Below are positions 44,483-53,368 of a DNA stretch of 64,000 nucleotides, piece by piece. Origin of the DNA: Marinilabilia salmonicolor JCM 21150 (GTDB lineage: Bacteria; Bacteroidota; Bacteroidia; Bacteroidales; Marinilabiliaceae). Made by a program: the position numbers and the translations under genes. How positions within the stretch are numbered: the stretch's first letter is position 1; each line of letters begins with the position of its first letter. The DNA lies in assembly GCF_000259075.1 (NCBI RefSeq), contig NZ_AJKI01000011.1, positions 186,001 to 250,000 on the forward strand. The letters are read 5' to 3'. Below the pieces are notes generated by a model. The model made no database searches, had not been told where the DNA came from, and was given only the letters and a program-made list of their open reading frames with translations.

Positions 44483-45862
44483 ATGACCTGGACACGCAAA
44501 CAACTATCCATCCTGGCAATTGTAGCCATCACCTCGTTCATGGGAACCTTTTTAATTTCTTCCATCAACATTGCTTTGCCGGCCATAGAAAAAAGTTTCG
44601 GACTGGATGCCGTAACCCTCAGCTGGGTCATTACTGCATTTCTTCTTGCAATGGCTATTCTGTTACTTCCGGTAGGACGCTGGGGCGATTTAACAGGCAT
44701 TCGAAGATTGTTCAAAGCGGGGGTGCTCCTTTTTACCATTTCCTCTTTACTTTGCGCTATGGCTCCATCCGGGCTCTGGCTAATCATTTTCAGACTAATG
44801 CAGGGAGCCGGGGCCGCACTATCCAGCACAACCGGTCCGGCCATTTTAGTGTCCGGCTTCCCCATAAATCAACGCGGAAGAGTTTTAGGAATATCCACCT
44901 CTGCTGTTTATCTGGGACTTGCCTTTGGTCCATTTGCAGGAGGACTTCTGACCCAATCACTTGGCTGGAGATCTATTTTCTATACATCTTTTATAATAGG
45001 AATTCTGGTTGTGACCATCACCTGGGTTTTCCTCGGAAAAGATAAAGTGCCTAAAGATTCTCAACCTCAAAAAATTAATCTTAAAGGGTTGATATTTTAT
45101 ATAGCCGGATTGATATCATTGGTTTATGGCTCTTCCATTATTCCCGAGGTTACCGGATGGACCCTTATGGCACTGGGAGTGCTTGCATTAATCATTTTCT
45201 GGAGCATTGAATCACGGTCAACAAACCCAGTAATTCAGACGGAACTATTCACAAAAAACCGACTGTTTGCCTTTTCTAACCTCGCCGCGCTTATCAACTA
45301 CAGCGCCACTTTTGCCATTGTCTTTTTACTTAGCCTTTATCTCCAGAAAATCCAGGGGTTAAGTCCCCGGGATGCAGGCATCATCCTCGTAGCGCAACCC
45401 ATCATGATGGCAGTATTTTCGCCGGTTGCAGGACGCGCTTCAGATAAAATTCAACCCCGTTATCTGGCCACCATTGGCATGACCATGTGCACGCTGGGAC
45501 TGGCTGCCTTTGCCTTTTTGAATGAAAACACACCACTTTGGGGAATCGTAGCCCTGCTAATCTGGGTCGGTCTTGGCTTTGCACTGTTCTCCTCACCCAA
45601 CATGAACACCATCATGAGTTCTGTCGATAAAACAAAATATGGTCTGGCCTCAGGAACTGCGGCAACTATGCGTGTAGTGGGCCAAATAACAAGCATGACA
45701 ATTGCCACATTCTTTTTTGCCCTTTTATTTAGCGGCAAAGCAGTAGATATCATAGAAAACGAAACATTTCTGATAGCCATGCAATATGGCTTTATCACCT
45801 TTGCACTTATTGCAATTGCAGGAATCTGGTTTTCTTTCTCCCGGGGCAGCATAAAACGATAA
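44483..45862 (+). CDS. MFS transporter of the 14-helix DHA2 type
   Basis: 459 residues from the ATG at 44483 (an in-frame TTG 12 codons earlier lies inside the hairpin and is rejected). About 14 membrane segments, with the MFS loop motif LLPVGRWGDLTGIRR after helix 2 and the helix-5 region GISTSAVYLGLAFGPFAGGLL, which resembles the proline/glycine-rich motif C of exporters. This class is mainly drug or metabolite efflux, not sugar uptake. The neighbours suggest a link to the xylan locus, but the cargo is unknown. Confidence 0.85.
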   Translation: MTWTRKQLSILAIVAITSFMGTFLISSINIALPAIEKSFGLDAVTLSWVITAFLLAMAILLLPVGRWGDLTGIRRLFKAGVLLFTISSLLCAMAPSGLWLIIFRLMQGAGAALSSTTGPAILVSGFPINQRGRVLGISTSAVYLGLAFGPFAGGLLTQSLGWRSIFYTSFIIGILVVTITWVFLGKDKVPKDSQPQKINLKGLIFYIAGLISLVYGSSIIPEVTGWTLMALGVLALIIFWSIESRSTNPVIQTELFTKNRLFAFSNLAALINYSATFAIVFLLSLYLQKIQGLSPRDAGIILVAQPIMMAVFSPVAGRASDKIQPRYLATIGMTMCTLGLAAFAFLNENTPLWGIVALLIWVGLGFALFSSPNMNTIMSSVDKTKYGLASGTAATMRVVGQITSMTIATFFFALLFSGKAVDIIENETFLIAMQYGFITFALIAIAGIWFSFSRGSIKR

Positions 45863-46022
45863 TGCTAATTTTTTTGCTTCCATTCAGTTTTTGTTGCTTA
45901 ACACCATACCATCACCGGTATAAATAATGAATTCAGGAGGACAAAATGGTAATTCTGTTTTGGGCCATCAGATGACTCATCAATTTTCTTTAATCTTGTG
46001 AAAGAAACTGAAAAACTGAGTC

Positions 46023-46991
46023 ATGAAGGCAATAAAGAAATTAAAAAACAGATCTCTGATTTGGACAGCAATTCTGGGGTTTAGCCTGCAGGTAAATGCA
46101 CAAAACCCCGTTATTACAGAAAAGCATACCGCCGATCCGGCTGCCATTGTTCACAATGACACCGTTTATCTATATGCAGGCCATGACGAAGCAGCGCACG
46201 ATTTTCACTTTTACAATCTTAACGAATGGCTCATCTACTCCTCCACAGATATGGTTAACTGGAGAGAGGAATCTGCCTTCCCTGTCACTGAGTTTAAGTG
46301 GGCCAGCGGAGATGCATGGGCAGCAGAAGTTATTGAGAAAGACGGAAAGTTTTATTGGTACGTCACAGTACATCATAAAGATGTGGATGGGAAAGCCGGG
46401 AAAGCCATTGGTGTTGCAGTTGCCGAATCTCCCACAGGCCCCTTTAAAGATGCCATCGGTTCCGCACTTATTACAAATAATATGACCACGGATATTGATA
46501 TTGACTGGGACGACATAGACCCCACTGTTTTCATCGATCACAATGGCACTCCCTGGCTGTTCTGGGGGAACACCAAATGCTACTACGCAAAACTGAAAGA
46601 GAACATGATTGAACTGGCAGGTCCCATCAAAGAAGTTGAAGGACTTCCAAATTTCACTGAAGCCCCTTATATCCATAAGAAAGGAGATTATTATTACCTG
46701 ACCTATGCTTATGAGTTCCCTGAGAAAACAGCATATGCCATGAGCAAAAGCATCGAAGGTCCCTGGGAATATAAAGGGATTTTGAATGAAATTGCCGGAA
46801 ACAGCAACACCAACCATCAGGCAATTCTGGAGTACAAAGGAAATGATTATTTCATTTACCACAATGGCGGTATTCCAACTCAGGGAGGCAGCTTCAGACG
46901 ATCTGTTTGTGTAGATTACCTTTATTATAACCCCGATGGAACACTAAAAAGAATAATCATGACCAGTGAGGGGGTTAACCCTGCAAAATAA
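46023..46991 (+). CDS. Secreted GH43 arabinoxylan-active enzyme
   Basis: 322 residues: signal peptide ending in VNAQ and a single five-bladed GH43 domain. The catalytic positions are the base in TADPAAIVHND, the Asp in IDPTVFIDHNG and the acid in FTEAPYIHKK. WLIYSSTDMVNW and the late NTNHQAILEYKGNDYFIYHNG resemble arabinoxylan arabinofuranohydrolases (XynD-like). It has no C-terminal accessory domain, unlike the GH43 at 25 kb. It is transcribed separately on the plus strand and ends at a strong bidirectional terminator. A one-mismatch -7 box TAATCTTG lies at 45991-45998. Confidence 0.87.
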   Translation: MKAIKKLKNRSLIWTAILGFSLQVNAQNPVITEKHTADPAAIVHNDTVYLYAGHDEAAHDFHFYNLNEWLIYSSTDMVNWREESAFPVTEFKWASGDAWAAEVIEKDGKFYWYVTVHHKDVDGKAGKAIGVAVAESPTGPFKDAIGSALITNNMTTDIDIDWDDIDPTVFIDHNGTPWLFWGNTKCYYAKLKENMIELAGPIKEVEGLPNFTEAPYIHKKGDYYYLTYAYEFPEKTAYAMSKSIEGPWEYKGILNEIAGNSNTNHQAILEYKGNDYFIYHNGGIPTQGGSFRRSVCVDYLYYNPDGTLKRIIMTSEGVNPAK

Positions 46992-47038
46992 AAAGACCTC
47001 AAATCCTGTGTGCTTCCCCCCAAAAAAGGATTTAAGCC

Positions 47039-47073
47039 AACAGACAGGCCCTCAGCCGGACCTGTCTGTTTTT
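47039..47073. terminator. Bidirectional terminator
   Basis: AACAGACAGG and CCTGTCTGTT form a perfect 10-bp stem with a 12-base loop and T-rich tail. It lies between the converging GH43 and DUF4412-type genes. Confidence 0.85.
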
Positions 47074-47077
47074 ATAT

Positions 47078-48061
47078 TTACTCATCCTCCGGGGATTCAT
47101 CCTTATTGTTAAAGTTTACAGACCCCAGATTGGTAAGCTGGTAATCTCCCGGCACAAAGCGAATCGATGCAGCATCATTCAACTCAGTTACCTGCATCAT
47201 ATTCGTTTCTCCCGTTTCTTTGTCTAAACTTTCACTCTCCATAATCATCCCGTTGTATATGCCATGTGAATACAAGCCTGCCTTGAAAATCGACGAAAAA
47301 GTATCATTCGCTTTCCACTCCGCTTCTTTTGTCACCCAGAAACTCCCTTTATCTACTTCTGTATCAAACGCATATTCCTCACATTTACAACCGGCAATCA
47401 TTTTTGTTCTACCCGTTTTCTTATACCGGGAATCATAAAGATCCGAATCCTCTGTCTCCTCTTCATAGGTTTCCGAATCATCCTCTATGGCCTCATCAAA
47501 AAATTTTATCCCATAGACAACCCCTGTCTTCTCACCATTATCATCCGACAATATAATAGTGGCTCCATTGGCATAATCCATAATAAAAATGCCCTTTTGA
47601 GGTCCTTCCCGATGAGACGGATTTCCGGAGATAAACTCATATGCAAAATTCTTCTCCCCAGGTGATAAATAAGTCACCACATCGCCCTCATCGGTTACCT
47701 GTCCGCGATTGTCCATGTTTTTATAATGCATGTTCATTTTAGAGGAAAAATGATAACTGTCTGAAATGGGTACCGGCTCTGATGACACACCCATTTTTTC
47801 CATCAGGGCACTCATTTTTTTGCGCGAACGTTCTTCTCCGGGAGCTGCTGCTTCTTCCTCTCCATTATCTACAGATTCTTCCAGACTATTGAACCCTTCA
47901 TCGATTTTCTCATCCAGTTTTTGATCGGCTTTTTCTTCTGCCTTCTGTTCAACTTTTTCCGAGGCTTTCCTTGCTACCCGCTCCAGGAATCCCTGACCGG
48001 TAACCGTAATCGGGAGCATCAGGAGTAACAACAAAACGGTAAAATTCATTTTATTCTCCAT
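47078..48061 (-). CDS. DUF4412-type exported protein
   Basis: 327 residues with a signal peptide (ends TVTGQG), a charged helical segment (KASEKVEQKAEEKADQKLDEK, about 30-60), an acidic linker, and a DUF4412-like beta domain from about residue 100 (HFSSKMNMHYKNMDN, KTKMIAGCKCEEY-like GRTKMIAGCKCEEYAF). DUF4412 proteins are common in Bacteroidota, exported, and without known function. ATGs at codons 1 and 5 are both plausible starts. Single gene. Confidence 0.75.
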   Translation of the reverse strand: MENKMNFTVLLLLLMLPITVTGQGFLERVARKASEKVEQKAEEKADQKLDEKIDEGFNSLEESVDNGEEEAAAPGEERSRKKMSALMEKMGVSSEPVPISDSYHFSSKMNMHYKNMDNRGQVTDEGDVVTYLSPGEKNFAYEFISGNPSHREGPQKGIFIMDYANGATIILSDDNGEKTGVVYGIKFFDEAIEDDSETYEEETEDSDLYDSRYKKTGRTKMIAGCKCEEYAFDTEVDKGSFWVTKEAEWKANDTFSSIFKAGLYSHGIYNGMIMESESLDKETGETNMMQVTELNDAASIRFVPGDYQLTNLGSVNFNNKDESPEDE

Positions 48062-48202
48062 GGCTTAATATTTTGTTATTATTTCTATTTCAAGCGAATA
48101 TATCCACAGAGCCTACCATTGTCAACTAAAAAACCACAGACTTCTGTTTTTAATTGATAAAAGATATTTCCTGATTTGATTTTTCAACAACCTGCTAAAA
48201 TG

Positions 48203-48238
48203 AAAAAAACCGCATCTTCAACGGAAGTATGCGGTTTG
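48203..48238 (-). terminator. Terminator after the metallopeptidase gene
   Basis: On the minus strand CAAACCGCATACTT pairs with AAGATGCGGTTT and is followed by TTTTTCA. It lies 20 bases past the stop of the metallopeptidase gene. Confidence 0.8.
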
Positions 48239-48257
48239 AAATGAAATAATTGTTCTG

Positions 48258-50294
48258 TCAGATCTGTTTCAATGCCTCTTTGGCTGCTTCAATCATAGGA
48301 TGAACATCAATGGGACTTCCAACCGCTTCCATCATCCATTGATTGGGAGTTAACCGTCCCTGCCTGAAGATTCGCTGAACCTCTTCAGCAAAGTCTTGTT
48401 CCGTCAAATACTGCTCCAACTGAAACTCAATGATATTTCCATACGCATATGCAGATAAATACAATGGATAACTTACCATGTGACTATAAATTGCCAAAAC
48501 AGGCTCATCCTTCATCCCGTAAACCGGTGCATAATAATTATTCCAAATTTCTTTGGCCAAAGTAACAGTAGCATCTTTCAACTCTGAAGCTGTTGCATCG
48601 GGGTGCTCATACAGCCATTTCCAGACGCGCATATCAAGCAAAGAAACGCCCATTATCTCATAAGTGGACCACAGCACATCAAGCGTTTTTAATGCTTCTT
48701 GTTCAGGGCTTTTATCTGATCGTCCAAGAAGCTGAAGATCCCGTTTTTGAAAGATAAAAGCCAAAGCTTCTGTAAAGGCAGTATTGGGCACACCATTCAG
48801 CATATAATAATCCACATCGTACAAGGACAAAGTCTGTTCCACGTTGTGGCCAAATTCGTGTATTGCAATATTGTATCCTTTATAATCCATTCCGCTCTCA
48901 GGCACTCGGGTGCGTAAGTGAGACTGCTGTCCTTTCATTGCTGCACCCCATGCGTGACCGGAGCCCCGTGCCGGATCTACGGTAATTTTTTCGCCCAAGG
49001 AATGTGCTTTCTCCGCAGGAAAACCAAGTTTGATAAGCAGGTCAGGTAAATCGGAATCCAAAGCAGCCGCATCAGGATACAATTTTCGTGTTTGAGCGGT
49101 CAAATGTTCTTCATTGATATTGCTGCGGGCTTTAAACCCGTCGTACCAGATATCAAATGGTTCCAAAGGACGTCCTAACCGCTCACTGATCAGCGTTCCC
49201 ACCTCTTTCAACACCTCCGATTCCAGAAACTCAACAAAAAGTGCCTCCACCTCCGGCTGCGAAATCTCCATTTCCCCTTCAAACTTTCTTTTAATGTAGG
49301 TATCCAGTGGAGTATAAGCATCCATTGCTCTTAGTGCCCGAAAATTATTAACAATCTGCTGATATCGCGTATCAGGCTCAGAATCGAGGGTTACTTCAGA
49401 GCCATTCGCAAAAACTTGATTTGTGTAAGGATTCCACAGGAACTCGCCATTATTAATGACATCGTTAGGAATCGATTGTGAAATAATCCTTTTCATCACC
49501 TGATAGATCATTTTTTGCTTTTGCAACCCCACATTCCCGAGCGGATAATTGGCCTTCAATTCATCACGAAGGTTCCAATGGGAAAGTAGCACCATGTGTT
49601 CAGGAAAAGGACGATTACCTGCCTCATCCACCAAATTACCTGCATAGATGTTGTACTGACTGATATACACATCCGAATTGGATCCTACCCGTGATACCTC
49701 CTGCTTCAGATGAGCGGGAATTCTGGAAGTAAAAACATCACCCATTCTGGCATAAGCCCAGTCAAGACGGGTCCACTCTTTCGCAAACTCCTTTTTCTCC
49801 GAAAGCGAATAAAACGGAAAATTAAGTGCCACTTCAAAAGCAATTTTCCCGGCGAACAAATCCTCCTGAAGGTGAGCAGAGGGATTAAACCCACCAAAAG
49901 TTTCATCAATTGGTTTAATCTCGCCATACTTTAAATGTAACGGTTCCTGTAACTCCAGGGAAATCATATTGAAATGACCATTCAGGATTTCCAGATTTCG
50001 ACTAATCTTATCAAACAGAATCCTGCGTTCTTCCTCATCACTCACGAAATGCTCCTCGCAAAACGCTTTAAAATCAGATGGCGTTCCATCCTCCTCATAC
50101 CAAAGAGAGGCCGCATGGTTCACTCCTCTTTCAATCCGCAATTCAAGATCCGGATAATTGTTTTTCAAAGCTTCAATAGTGGAACTTTTCACTTCATCAC
50201 TCACAAAAGCCAAATTGGATTGGGTGACCACCTTGTGCTCACATGAGCATAAACTCATAACCAAAATTAAAAACAATAAATAATTAGTTCTCAT
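48258..50294 (-). CDS. M3-like zinc metallopeptidase lipoprotein
   Basis: 678 residues with a lipobox (SLCSC, Cys18). The zinc site is HEFGH (His479 and His483) with a third ligand candidate Glu509 in AFTEALAF, a spacing close to thimet-oligopeptidase-type M3 enzymes. The largely helical character, DLLIKLGFPAEKAHSL and the PARGSGHAWGAAMKG segment before the zinc site also fit a gluzincin oligopeptidase. It is predicted to act on short peptides in the periplasm or at the cell surface. Single gene with its own terminator; the exact M3 subfamily is not certain. Confidence 0.75.
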   Translation of the reverse strand: MRTNYLLFLILVMSLCSCEHKVVTQSNLAFVSDEVKSSTIEALKNNYPDLELRIERGVNHAASLWYEEDGTPSDFKAFCEEHFVSDEEERRILFDKISRNLEILNGHFNMISLELQEPLHLKYGEIKPIDETFGGFNPSAHLQEDLFAGKIAFEVALNFPFYSLSEKKEFAKEWTRLDWAYARMGDVFTSRIPAHLKQEVSRVGSNSDVYISQYNIYAGNLVDEAGNRPFPEHMVLLSHWNLRDELKANYPLGNVGLQKQKMIYQVMKRIISQSIPNDVINNGEFLWNPYTNQVFANGSEVTLDSEPDTRYQQIVNNFRALRAMDAYTPLDTYIKRKFEGEMEISQPEVEALFVEFLESEVLKEVGTLISERLGRPLEPFDIWYDGFKARSNINEEHLTAQTRKLYPDAAALDSDLPDLLIKLGFPAEKAHSLGEKITVDPARGSGHAWGAAMKGQQSHLRTRVPESGMDYKGYNIAIHEFGHNVEQTLSLYDVDYYMLNGVPNTAFTEALAFIFQKRDLQLLGRSDKSPEQEALKTLDVLWSTYEIMGVSLLDMRVWKWLYEHPDATASELKDATVTLAKEIWNNYYAPVYGMKDEPVLAIYSHMVSYPLYLSAYAYGNIIEFQLEQYLTEQDFAEEVQRIFRQGRLTPNQWMMEAVGSPIDVHPMIEAAKEALKQI

Positions 50295-50927
50295 TTGTAT
50301 AGAATCTTTTAATGCTTAAGTTAATAGTTGCGTGTGGATGTTTAAAGATTGCTTCGGCCTGAGCCCTCGCATTGAAAACGCCACACCGCAGGGGGGAGGG
50401 CAACGCCGGAAGGAATCTCTAATTGCAAAAACGTAATTTTAAACTATAGCCTCTTTTAATTACTAACCTACCATATAAACAAAACGGACAATTATATATA
50501 TTTCAAACAATTAACACTAAAACAACCCATGCTGATTCTGCTTTTACAGACTTCTTATTAAAAAATTGCATGCCTGGAACCAAACCTCCATGACATGCCC
50601 CGTGGCTGTTATTCAAAGACCTTCTGCCTTAAAAAAACACAACTCTGTTTTGTCAAATTAGCCTCATGTGTTTTTCTGAAAGGTAAAATCCCACCTTTTA
50701 AAGAGCTCCTTTATTCAAACCAAAGACAATAAAGCAGATAAATACAAAGATAAATTTAACAACGCGGCATATGAATGATAAATATCTTAAAATAACCGAA
50801 TCATCAGACGTTACCAAAATGTATAAATCAATCTAAAACTGGACTTTTAAAAAACTAATTCATAGATTTACAAACATATAGTGCTGACAAGTTATGCCCT
50901 TTTTTATTAACCCTTAAATAAATTGTC
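50295..50927. other. Non-coding region between metallopeptidase and ssb genes
   Basis: About 630 bases between divergent genes without a supported reading frame or RNA gene. A short GC-rich patch near 50350-50415 stands out from AT-rich surroundings. A minus-strand TATCTTTG box (50752-50745) matches the -7 consensus but lies about 450 bases from the metallopeptidase start and lacks a -33 element. Confidence 0.5.
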
Positions 50928-51248
50928 ATGTTAAAAATGATTCTGTCCGGTGCACTCGGACATGATGCCGAAATCAAAGAAGTAGGCAAAAAGAAAGCCA
51001 TCAATTTCGATGTTGCCGTTTCAATGGATTACAAAGACCAACAAGGAAACAAAGTAGAACGGACCGAATGGGTGCGTGCTGTATTGTGGAAAAACGACGG
51101 ACAAAGCACCAAAGTGGCGGAATTTCTTACTAAAGGGAAAAAAGTGTTGATTGAAGGCGTTCCCACCAGCGAAGGCTACAAAGGAAAAGATGGCGACATC
51201 AAATCGACTTTGAACGTAAATGTAAAAGAGCTTGAGCTGATTAAATAG
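50928..51248 (+). CDS. ssb: Short single-stranded DNA-binding protein lacking the acidic C-terminal tip
   Basis: 106 residues forming one OB fold: LKMILSGALGHDAEIKEVGKKKAINFDVAVS, TEWVRAVLWKNDG, and FLTKGKKVLIEGVPTSEGYKGKDG. Replicative SSBs are about 150-180 residues and end in an acidic DDDIPF-like tip that recruits partner proteins; this one stops after the OB fold (ELELIK). It is probably an accessory SSB. Its final codon reads TAG, with the G contributed by the inserted element copy C; the restored sequence would read TAA. Confidence 0.88.
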   Translation: MLKMILSGALGHDAEIKEVGKKKAINFDVAVSMDYKDQQGNKVERTEWVRAVLWKNDGQSTKVAEFLTKGKKVLIEGVPTSEGYKGKDGDIKSTLNVNVKELELIK

Positions 51249-51479
51249 TGCCTGTCTATAAAGTCGGGAAAGTTTGTAAACAGTCATGTGTCTGGTCAGA
51301 AAGTGCCAGTTGCAAAGCCTGCCCCGATTTTTCTTTGGGGGCTTGCGAAGCCGCAAAAAACGGAGTCCCGAAGTTGCTTTTGTAAGGTTTTTTGAACAGA
51401 AAACCAACAAAAAGCACAATCGGGATGAGTATTTTGGCGGCATGCGTAACGAAGCAAATGGTACTTTATGGACAGACAT
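51248..51479. mobile_element. Inverted-repeat element, copy C (MITE-like)
   Basis: A 232-bp non-coding element between ssb and its terminator. Flanks are TAAATA (51242-51247) and TAAGTA (51480-51485), a 6-bp duplication with one mismatch. Left end GTGCCTGTCTATAAAGTC; right end, reverse complemented, ATGTCTGTCCATAAAGTACC. It has the same extended left end as copy B, with an internal terminus (TGTGTCTGGTCAGAAAG), plus extra internal sequence. Confidence 0.75.
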
Positions 51480-51532
51480 TAAGTAAGGTTTTGAACCAGG
51501 TGGCAATTGCATTACATAACCCACAAAAGGCT

Positions 51533-51555
51533 GTCTTTAACAGATGGCCTTTTTT
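51533..51555 (+). terminator. Terminator originally belonging to ssb
   Basis: AAAAGGC-TGT pairs with ACA-(GATG)-GCCTTTT and ends in six T. It now lies about 285 bases after ssb because element copy C separates them. It touches the 3' end of pssA on the other strand. Confidence 0.55.
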
Positions 51556-52282
51556 ATGCCCTACGCAACCAATTTACCAATGAAAACAAAAGATACCCCA
51601 ACACAGTAAATGCAATTCCTCCGATTCCAAAGAAAAGTACGGATACCGACCCTATCAGGATTAACAAATACCGCGAAATGTTTCGCTGAAAATGAAAATT
51701 CTTAAATTTAAGTGAGAACATTGGGATTTCACTCACCAGCAGGGCACAAAAAACAACAATAACCGGAAGCACAAACCAGGGAGTCGCGAGCATCTCCCAA
51801 TTAGCTCCCCTCGTATAAATAAGGTAAATCAAAGAAACAGAAAACATCCCGGTAGCTGTGGTCGTAAGTCCAAGAAAGGATTCTGTCTGTCGTGTATCCA
51901 GATTAAACTTGGCCAGACGAAGAGCAGAAAAAACTGTCAGTACAAAAGGGGCCAACAATAGCAGTTGAGTAGCAAAATTATGAGTAAAAAAGCTAAAGGT
52001 CCAACTTCCTGTCAGCCCAAAATGTAAAAGACTGATATAAGCCACCGCAGGAGCAAGGCCAAAACTTATTAAGTCGGCCAGGGAATCCAATTCTTTTCCT
52101 ATATCACTGTAAGCTTTCAACATGCGTGCAGCAAATCCATCGGTAAAATCAAAAAATGCCGCTAACAGAATACACCAGGCAGTAAGATCAGGACGCCCCT
52201 GAAAAGCCAGCATCATACCGGTGGCACCAAAAAACAAATTCAAACTGGTAAGCGTATTGGGAACAAACTGAAGAATTCTCAT
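51554..52282 (-). CDS. pssA: CDP-diacylglycerol-serine O-phosphatidyltransferase
   Basis: Makes phosphatidylserine, the precursor of phosphatidylethanolamine. The 242-residue integral membrane protein has several hydrophobic helices and the complete CDP-alcohol phosphotransferase motif DGx2ARx8Gx3Dx3D ([19 protein letters not shown] then SLAD). The N-terminal [14 protein letters not shown] start is typical of PssA. Single gene on the minus strand, with an inverted-repeat element about 60 bases upstream of its start. Confidence 0.9.
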   Translation of the reverse strand: MRILQFVPNTLTSLNLFFGATGMMLAFQGRPDLTAWCILLAAFFDFTDGFAARMLKAYSDIGKELDSLADLISFGLAPAVAYISLLHFGLTGSWTFSFFTHNFATQLLLLAPFVLTVFSALRLAKFNLDTRQTESFLGLTTTATGMFSVSLIYLIYTRGANWEMLATPWFVLPVIVVFCALLVSEIPMFSLKFKNFHFQRNISRYLLILIGSVSVLFFGIGGIAFTVLGYLLFSLVNWLRRA

Positions 52283-52342
52283 ATAATATCTTTTTTAACT
52301 TAAAACTGACAGAACAAGACATTGGTTAATAGAGGCTAATTA

Positions 52343-52658
52343 GTGTTTGTCTATAAAGTCCAACTTCTGCGTTGTTGCTCAAAATCTAAATCCTCAAATA
52401 CACTAGTGTCAAGTCAAGCATAGTCTGACGGGCCAAACCTTGCTCTTTCTACCTTGTGCTTCTCAAAAAAAAGACTCACGTAGCTATGGCTATGCTTACT
52501 TTTTTGTTGATTTGCACAAGGTGAAAAATAGTGGCGGCTTACCCGACATTCTTCACTTGACTTGACACTAGTATTCTGCGGTTTAGTTTTTTCACACGCC
52601 TTGAATTTGAACCTTCTATCTCAAACACGTGAAAAACGTTTAGTTTATGGACAGACTC
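52343..52658. mobile_element. Inverted-repeat element, copy D (MITE-like), interrupted by a second element
   Basis: Flanked by perfect 6-bp duplications TAATTA (52337-52342 and 52659-52664). Ends: GTGTTTGTCTATAAAGTC, and reverse complemented GAGTCTGTCCATAAACTA. The interior matches copy A closely (CAACTTCTGCGTTGTTGCTC, TTCACACGCCTTGAATTTGA) but is split by a 165-bp insertion at 52402-52566. Without it the element is about 151 bp, the short form lacking the 37-base extension of A, B and C. It lies between pssA and the hemerythrin gene. Confidence 0.8.
52408..52566. mobile_element. Second palindromic element nested in copy D
   Basis: A 159-bp non-coding element with 11-bp perfect terminal repeats GTCAAGTCAAG/CTTGACTTGAC, flanked by ACTAGT (52402-52407 and 52567-52572). 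The uninterrupted copy A has ATTAGT at the same place, so the duplication is read directly. Its halves are imperfectly complementary along their length (ACCTTGTGC/GCACAAGGT, A-runs against T-runs), so the whole can fold into one long hairpin. No other copy occurs in the window. Confidence 0.8.
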
Positions 52659-52867
52659 TAATTAACGCCACCCTTCTATCAAACACAAAAGTAACGATTT
52701 TCACCGACTATTATCCCCGTCAGCAAATCTTCATCAGGAAAATAAAGCTCAAAACAATGATATTTTTATGTAAATATTGCTTGTCTCCGCAACTATCATC
52801 TCCTTAAATTTGTATAATTGCAGCTTCCCTCCCTCACCATTTTTTTTACAATCTAAAACTAAAGCGA

Positions 52868-53260
52868 ATGCTAATTAAATGGACTGAAGATCTTTCTGTA
52901 GGCCATGAAACCCTGAACCAGGAACACCAAAAATGGATTGCCATCCTGAACGATTTTTACCAGGGGCTGGCTGACGGGAGCTCAAAAGAAAAACTTACCG
53001 GTCTGATAAAGGGGCTTTTGGATTATGCAAAGGTGCATTTTTCCAATGAAGAGGAGTATATGCGCTCGATTCATTTCCCCGGACTGGAAAGACATCAACA
53101 GGAACACGGGGAATTCATTGAGAAGGCAACCGAATTTTATGAGAAATTTTCCACCGGAAAAATGCTCCTGTCTATTGAGGTAACCAACTTTATCAAGAAC
53201 TGGATTTCCAATCACATCAAAGCAGAGGACAAGCAATACGCGCGCCACGCCGGACTTTAA
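52868..53260 (+). CDS. Bacteriohemerythrin
   Basis: A 130-residue non-haem di-iron oxygen-binding four-helix protein. The iron ligands are visible in order: GHETLNQEHQKW, VHFSNEEEYM (HxxxE), HQQEHGEF (HxxxH) and the C-terminal NHIKAEDKQY (HxxxxD). It would bind O2 reversibly for sensing, storage or detoxification, which agrees with OxyR elsewhere in the window. Single gene between element copy D and the his leader. Confidence 0.93.
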   Translation: MLIKWTEDLSVGHETLNQEHQKWIAILNDFYQGLADGSSKEKLTGLIKGLLDYAKVHFSNEEEYMRSIHFPGLERHQQEHGEFIEKATEFYEKFSTGKMLLSIEVTNFIKNWISNHIKAEDKQYARHAGL

Positions 53261-53305
53261 TACAATCTGACATTATCCAGGCCTAATAAAATTTTTCAGA
53301 AAAAA

Positions 53306-53336
53306 TTTGATTTTATCTCAAAAGCACCTACTTTTG
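53306..53336 (+). promoter_or_regulatory. Promoter of the his operon
   Basis: TTTG at 53306-53309, a 19-base spacer, then TACTTTTG at 53329-53336, an exact match to the Bacteroidota -33/-7 consensus. It lies about 33 bases before the hisL start. Confidence 0.7.
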
Positions 53337-53368
53337 TATCATATTATTATCAAAAAAGCGAAAAAAAT

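Noticed and set aside
44483-45862. MFS protein as the locus sugar importer
   Set aside because: The 14-helix type with an exporter-like helix-5 motif points to efflux; uptake of glucuronate or xylose by it cannot be supported.
25148-47000. Xylan locus as a recently acquired genomic island
   Set aside because: No integrase, tRNA junction or clear change in base composition was seen at its borders.
50340-50420. GC-rich patch considered as a structured RNA
   Set aside because: No consistent stem pattern or conserved RNA motif could be recognised by eye.
52343-52658. Copy D region considered as an insertion sequence
   Set aside because: No reading frame long enough for a transposase; it is a non-coding element with a nested second element.
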